Shown here: one piece after another, positions 60,355 to 64,000 of the stretch | Layout: every line of letters begins with the position of its first letter | How positions within the stretch are numbered: the first letter of the stretch is position 1 | Source: an uncultured Gemmiger sp. | GTDB lineage: Bacteria > Bacillota > Clostridia > Oscillospirales > Ruminococcaceae | Length of the DNA stretch: 64,000 bases | Assembly: GCA_949295035.1 (NCBI GenBank) | Contig: CASFJO010000062.1 | Span: 1 to 64,000, forward strand | Reading direction: 5' to 3' | The notes under the pieces: model-generated | Database searches by the model: none | Told to the model about the DNA's origin: nothing | What the model saw: only the letters and a program-made list of their open reading frames with translations | Translations under genes and position numbers: made by a program

Positions 60355-60660
60355 TCAGTCCCCCAGCTTCTTCCGGTAGTACAGCAGCGCCAGACAATAC
60401 AGGATGGCGGCGACCTGCAGCTGGATGAAGGGATTGATGGTCATGGGCTGTTTGGTGGCATAGTTTGTGATCACATTCAACACCAGCCCGCCCACCATTG
60501 CATTAAAGGCAAAGGTGCTGGTTTTCCACACGATGATGTGGCCCCGCTCGTCCCCCATCCTCAGCAGAGAGACCAGCATCGTGATGTCCAGCACCGCAAA
60601 TCCCAGCAGCACCACCCCCAGAAACAGCGCAGCCCCCAAAGGCATCCCCATAAATTCCAT
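60355..60660 (-). CDS. small four-helix membrane protein
   Basis: 101 residues with about three or four membrane segments ('GAALFLGVVLLGFAVLDITM', 'FNAMVGGLVLNVITNYA', 'QLQVAAILYCLALLYY'). It resembles DUF2178-type membrane proteins often coded with a small XRE regulator. Function unknown. The ATG at 60660 follows GGAGAGAG; an upstream start at 60687 is less likely. It precedes the XRE gene in the same transcript. Confidence 0.75.
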   Translation of the reverse strand: MEFMGMPLGAALFLGVVLLGFAVLDITMLVSLLRMGDERGHIIVWKTSTFAFNAMVGGLVLNVITNYATKQPMTINPFIQLQVAAILYCLALLYYRKKLGD

Positions 60661-60706
60661 ATTCCTCTCTCCTTTCCGATTTGGCAAGTTCTAACGTCAA
60701 ATTCTT

Positions 60707-60746
60707 TTGACATTTTCAGAATAGCAGCTCCGTCTTAAAATGTCAA
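60707..60746. promoter_or_regulatory. inverted repeat around the XRE/membrane promoter
   Basis: TTGACATTTT (60707-60716) and AAAATGTCAA (60737-60746) are perfect inverted copies 20 bases apart. On the minus strand one copy contains the -35 and the other lies just after the -10. A dimeric XRE repressor bound to both would cover the promoter, consistent with autorepression. Confidence 0.7.
60718..60746 (-). promoter_or_regulatory. promoter of the membrane/XRE unit
   Basis: On the minus strand, TTGACA (60746-60741) and TATTCT (60723-60718), 17-base spacer, 57 bases before the membrane protein ATG. Confidence 0.8.
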
Positions 60747-60793
60747 GAGTTTTTTACATTTCGACCAAGAGAAAAGGCCCGCGGCGGCGGGCC

Positions 60794-61273
60794 TTACTTA
60801 TGGTATTTGATGCGGCGGTTGATGCAGCAGGCCCGGTAGATCTGCTCGGCCAGCACCAGGCGGGCCAGCTGGTGCGGCAGGGTGACGCGGCCCATGGAAA
60901 ACCGCAGCGCCGCCGCCTGCTTGACCGCCGGAGCCAGCCCGTGGGAGGAACCGATCACAAAGGCCACGTCCCCCGCGCCGCTCACCGCCCGCTCATCCAG
61001 CCAGGCGGCCAGTTCCTCACTGGAGAGGGTCCTGCCCTCCACGCAGAGGGCCACGATCGCCGCGCCCCTGCGCACGCTGGCCAGGATAGCCTGGCCCTCC
61101 TTTTCCAGCGCCCGCTGCACCAGGGCCGGGCTGTCCTCCCGCAAGGGCTGCTCCGGCAATTCGATCACCCGGAAATCGCACAGAGATCCCAAGCGTTTTT
61201 GGTATTCCGCCACGCCGGCGGCGCACCAGGCGGTATTGAGTTTTCCCACACAGATCAGATCGATGTGCTGCAT
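60794..61273 (-). CDS. rlmH: 23S rRNA pseudouridine-1915 N3-methyltransferase
   Basis: 159 residues, the usual length, with an SPOUT trefoil-knot fold. It methylates pseudouridine 1915 of helix 69 with SAM. The knot motif 'DVAFVIGSSHGLAPAVK' and the C-terminal 'PHQLARLVLAEQIYRACCIN' are conserved. It starts 2 bases after the MBL-fold gene's stop. Confidence 0.96.
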   Translation of the reverse strand: MQHIDLICVGKLNTAWCAAGVAEYQKRLGSLCDFRVIELPEQPLREDSPALVQRALEKEGQAILASVRRGAAIVALCVEGRTLSSEELAAWLDERAVSGAGDVAFVIGSSHGLAPAVKQAAALRFSMGRVTLPHQLARLVLAEQIYRACCINRRIKYHK

Positions 61274-61275
61274 AC

Positions 61276-62064
61276 TCAGAACTCCAATACAGGGCTGGGC
61301 TCGTTGCGGCGCTGGGCCTGCACCACTACCTCCGGCCCGGGGATCACACCGGCGGTCAGCAGCGCCTTGCGCACCGCTTCCAGCGCCAGTTCAGGGGTGT
61401 TGTTTTCCCGGCTCAAATGGCACAGGGCGATCTTTTTGCAGCCCGCCTGCACCAGTTCCAGCACCTTGGCCGCGCACTCCGGATTGGAAAGATGGCCGAA
61501 GGGCGAGGCGATGCGGGTCTTGAGATAATAGGGATAGCTGCCGTGCTGCAGGCTGTAAGGGTCGTAGTTGGCCTCCAGCGCCACCAGATCGGCCCCGGCC
61601 AGGGCGGTATGTACCGTTTCGGTGAGCTGCCCCAGATCGGTGGCGATCGCCATGACCTTTCCGTCCGGGGTGGCGATGCGATACCCGCAGCAGGGCACAT
61701 CGTGCGGGGTGGGAAACGCGGTGACGGTAAAGTCCCCGATCTGCTCCGGGCGGCCGCCTACCGCGATCAGCTGCGCGGCCCTGGGCAATTCCCCCCGGTC
61801 CGCCAGAAAATCCAGCGTTTCCGGCAGGCCGAACACCGGCACGTCGTAATGCTTCAAAAACACCTTGAGCCCGGCGATATGGTCCGCGTGCTCATGGGTG
61901 ACGAGAATGCCCTGCAGATCCCGCACCGACAACCCCAGATCTTTGAGCGCGCCGGTGGTGATGCGGCAGCTTTTGCCCATATCGATCAGCAGATAGCCCC
62001 CGCCGCTGCGCACCAGGCCGCAGTTGCCGGAAGAACCGGAATACAGGGTAGTAAAACTGGCCAT
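61276..62064 (-). CDS. MBL-fold metallo-hydrolase (WalJ/YycJ-like)
   Basis: 262 residues. The metallo-beta-lactamase metal motif is 'VTHEHADHIAGLKVFL' (HxHxDH) with later ligands in 'TPHDVPCCGYRIA', 'TDLGQLTETV' and 'LCHLSRENNTPE'. It resembles YycJ, a 5'-3' DNA exonuclease linked to the Wal cell-wall system, and is often next to rlmH, as here. The ortholog assignment is likely, not certain. Confidence 0.9.
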   Translation of the reverse strand: MASFTTLYSGSSGNCGLVRSGGGYLLIDMGKSCRITTGALKDLGLSVRDLQGILVTHEHADHIAGLKVFLKHYDVPVFGLPETLDFLADRGELPRAAQLIAVGGRPEQIGDFTVTAFPTPHDVPCCGYRIATPDGKVMAIATDLGQLTETVHTALAGADLVALEANYDPYSLQHGSYPYYLKTRIASPFGHLSNPECAAKVLELVQAGCKKIALCHLSRENNTPELALEAVRKALLTAGVIPGPEVVVQAQRRNEPSPVLEF

Positions 62065-62080
62065 TCTTCACCTCATACAC

Positions 62081-62112
62081 AAAAATCCGGGGACGCGCAC
62101 CGCGCCCCCGGA
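62081..62112 (-). terminator. murA terminator
   Basis: A GC hairpin (TCCGGGG at 62086-62092 with CCCCGGA at 62106-62112, plus an inner GCG pair) is followed on the minus strand by five T, 14 bases past murA. Confidence 0.75.
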
Positions 62113-62125
62113 ATGATCTTCTGCT

Positions 62126-63409
62126 TCACAGCGCCTGCGGCATAGAGGGCGCCGGAACCGAGATCCGGCGTACATTCGCGCCCAGCCCTTGCAGCTTGCC
62201 CACCAGGTTTTCGTACCCGCGTTCAATGTGGGCAATCTCCTCGATCTCGCTGGTGCCGCTGGCGGACAAAGCGGCCACCACCAGCGCCGCGCCGGCGCGC
62301 AGATCAGAGGCGCGCAGCGGGGCGGCCAGCAGCTCTGGCACGCCCTCGATCACCGCCACCTGCCCGTCCACCTGGATGTTGGCCCCCATGCGGACCAGCT
62401 CGTCCACATAGCGGAACCGGTTTTCCCAGATGCCTTCGGTGATGATGGAGGTGCCCCGGGCAATGGTGAGCAGCACCGTCATCAGCGGCTGCATATCGGT
62501 GGGGAATCCGGGATGGGGCATGGTCTTGATCTTCAGCGGCAGAAGATCGCCGTTGCGGTAGACCCGCACCGCATCGTCAAACTCCTCGACTGTGGCACCC
62601 GCCAATTCCAGTTTGGCGGTGATCGGCTCCAGGTGTTTGGGGATCACGTTTCGGATCAGCACATTGCCGCCGGTCATGGCGGCGGCGACCATAAAGCTGC
62701 CCGCCTCGATCTGATCCGGGATGATGGAATAGGTGCAGCCATGCATGGCCTTGACGCCCCGGATCTTGATGCAGTCGGTACCGGCGCCGCGCACATCCGC
62801 GCCCATCATGTTCAAAAAGTTGGCCAGGTCCACGATATGGGGCTCCTTGGCCACGTTCTCCAGCACGGTCTGGCCCTCGGCCCGCACGGCGCTGAGCATG
62901 GCGTTCATGGTGGCGCCCACCGACACGGTGTCAAAAAAGACATGTGCCCCCCGCAGCCGGTCGCTCTCCACATGGATGCGGCCGTATTCCACCGAATCGG
63001 ACGCGCCCAGCGCGGTAAAGGCTTTCAGGTGCTGGTCGATAGGGCGGGGGCCCAGATCGCAGCCGCCGGGCATGGCCACCTGCGCCGAGCCGAACCGGCC
63101 CAGAAGCGCCCCGAGGAAATAATAGCTGGCCCGCATCTGCCGGGACAGATCGTCCGGCACAGCGGCACAGCGGATATGGGTCGTGTCGATCTCATAGCAA
63201 TTCTTGTTGAGCATCCGCACCCGGGCACCCAGCGCCGACAGGATGCGCAGCGATACCAGCACATCGCTGATCGCCGGCAGATTTTCCACCACACAGACAT
63301 CGGCCGCCAGAATGGTGGCCGGCAGGATCGCAACGGCGGCGTTTTTGGCCCCGCTGATGGACACCTCGCCCATCAGCGGCGTGCCGCCCTGAATCACGAA
63401 TTTTTCCAA
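62126..63409 (-). CDS. murA: UDP-N-acetylglucosamine 1-carboxyvinyltransferase
   Basis: 427 residues. It transfers enolpyruvate from PEP to UDP-GlcNAc, the first committed step of peptidoglycan synthesis. The catalytic Cys is present in 'MPGGCDLGPRPIDQHL', so fosfomycin sensitivity is expected; 'ISGAKNAAVAILPATILA' is the N-terminal substrate loop. The start codon is TTG at 63409, after AGGGGAG; the frame begins MEKFVIQGG, as in other MurA. A promoter with a 16-base spacer (63505-63532) lies about 95 bases upstream. Confidence 0.97.
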   Translation of the reverse strand: MEKFVIQGGTPLMGEVSISGAKNAAVAILPATILAADVCVVENLPAISDVLVSLRILSALGARVRMLNKNCYEIDTTHIRCAAVPDDLSRQMRASYYFLGALLGRFGSAQVAMPGGCDLGPRPIDQHLKAFTALGASDSVEYGRIHVESDRLRGAHVFFDTVSVGATMNAMLSAVRAEGQTVLENVAKEPHIVDLANFLNMMGADVRGAGTDCIKIRGVKAMHGCTYSIIPDQIEAGSFMVAAAMTGGNVLIRNVIPKHLEPITAKLELAGATVEEFDDAVRVYRNGDLLPLKIKTMPHPGFPTDMQPLMTVLLTIARGTSIITEGIWENRFRYVDELVRMGANIQVDGQVAVIEGVPELLAAPLRASDLRAGAALVVAALSASGTSEIEEIAHIERGYENLVGKLQGLGANVRRISVPAPSMPQAL

Positions 63410-63504
63410 AGCGCAAACTCCCCTTTGAGATTGCCGGACGTGGCCGGAAAAGGCCTCCGCCCGTGGATTGGGCCGGCAGCCTGCGGCCGCCCGTCAACTG
63501 TCTT

Positions 63505-63532
63505 ATTATACACCATTTCACGCCGGAATCAA
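63505..63532 (-). promoter_or_regulatory. murA promoter
   Basis: On the minus strand, TTGATT (63532-63527) and TATAAT (63510-63505) with a 16-base spacer. Confidence 0.7.
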
Positions 63533-63613
63533 ACCCCTGGGCTTATTCTTTACGAAATTGTTTCTTCTATCCGTGGTTTCCGCGTTTCGCCGCTGCATTT
63601 TATCAAAAACGAC

Positions 63614-63660
63614 AAAAACAGGGCAACGGATTTGGCGAAATCGCCCGACCCGTGCCCTGT
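63614..63660 (-). terminator. terminator of the M23 peptidase gene
   Basis: An 8-bp stem (63618-63625 with 63653-63660) enclosing a smaller hairpin (GGCGA/TCGCC) is followed on the minus strand by a T run, 15 bases after the stop codon. Confidence 0.8.
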
Positions 63661-63674
63661 CTTGCCGATATATC

Positions 63675-64000
63675 TCACATGCCGGGGAAATACTGCCGGG
63701 CATTGACCCGGCTGCCGCCCAGATAGATCTCCCAGTGACAGTGGTTGCCGAAGGAATTGCCGGTATTGCCTACCGCGCCGATCACATCGCCCTGGGATAC
63801 GTATTGCCCGTAACTTACATACAGCTTGCTGCAATGGGCGTAGAGGGTGCGCATCCCGTTGCCGTGATCCAGAATGATGTAGTTGCCGTAGCTGTAGTGC
63901 CAGCCGGCGGTCACTACCCGGCCGTCCGCCGCCGCCAGGATATCCTGCCCCGCGTTGGCGCAGATGTCCGCGCCGGTGTGCCCGGAACTCATCCAGCGGC
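63675..64000 (-). CDS. M23 metallopeptidase, C-terminal part
   Basis: The C-terminal end of a LytM/M23 peptidase that begins beyond the right edge. The domain is clear: 'MSSGHTGADICANAGQDILA' (first metal His and Asp), 'SYGNYIILDHGNGMRTLYAH' and 'FGNHCHWEIYLGG' (HxH). The frame continues upstream of the first ATG (Arg-Trp before it), so an internal ATG is not the true start. It would cut peptidoglycan cross-links outside the cell; it is typically the C-terminal domain of a coiled-coil or signal-peptide protein. Confidence 0.92.
   Translation of the reverse strand, partial: RWMSSGHTGADICANAGQDILAAADGRVVTAGWHYSYGNYIILDHGNGMRTLYAHCSKLYVSYGQYVSQGDVIGAVGNTGNSFGNHCHWEIYLGGSRVNARQYFPGM

Overview
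The window looks like a chromosome segment of a GC-rich, anaerobic, low-GC-lineage (Firmicutes/Clostridia) gut bacterium, most plausibly of the Oscillospiraceae/Ruminococcaceae (Faecalibacterium, Gemmiger or Subdoligranulum type). The reasons are the Clostridia-style T-box and TPP leaders, classical TTGACA-17-TATAAT promoters, ECF-type vitamin uptake components, an NfnAB ferredoxin oxidoreductase, Rrf2/BlaI/Crp regulators and the absence of outer-membrane or respiratory genes. The genus is inference; no 16S gene is present.

Layout. 1-1.6 kb: an AT-rich patch (small HTH protein, alpha/beta hydrolase) and a broken response-regulator remnant, unlike the rest of the window and lying next to the 3' end of guaA. 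1.6-4.3 kb: guaA, then an Hpt gene followed by a REC/HD-GYP gene that has lost its middle. 4.4-17 kb: the information-processing core on the minus strand, rpoB-rpoC, then rpsL-rpsG-fusA, then tuf, with identifiable promoters for rpoB, rpsL and tuf. 17-24 kb: Rrf2 regulator divergent from asnA, tRNA-Trp, an SCP2-domain protein, a frameshifted YczE-type membrane protein, a PIG-L deacetylase with a GPH-type sugar transporter whose reading frame carries an early stop, and a NiaX-like ECF component. 23.3-30 kb: a stand-alone RND exporter with a TetR regulator and a perfect 20-bp operator palindrome, divergent from a large GT-C-like membrane protein.

30-35.5 kb: branched-chain amino acid synthesis, ilvB-ilvN-ilvC-ilvD, behind a complete T-box leader. 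35.5-39 kb: aconitase-like hydratase, PHP phosphoesterase and TSCPD protein in one minus-strand unit. 39-45.2 kb: a Crp/Fnr regulator with a GT2 glycosyltransferase and flavin reductase, divergent from a three-gene ABC importer, then a CofE-like (F420 ligase family) protein. 45.2-47.8 kb: a BlaI/BlaR1-type regulator-protease pair. 48-53 kb: rarA, an esterase, glyA, nth and a TPP-riboswitch-controlled thiT.

53-64 kb: a membrane-anchored XRE regulator, a LysR regulator divergent from nfnA-nfnB, a Gfo/Idh/MocA oxidoreductase with a WG-repeat lipoprotein, a small XRE/membrane-protein pair with an inverted repeat around its promoter, rlmH, an MBL-fold hydrolase, murA (TTG start), and the C-terminal part of an M23 peptidase running off the right edge.

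Nothing here amounts to a clear new defence or mobile system. The most unusual items are the CofE-like protein with no F420 context, the RND pump with an embedded coiled-coil domain, the in-frame deletion in the HD-GYP protein, two genes each broken by a single small lesion, and several strong unreported operator palindromes.
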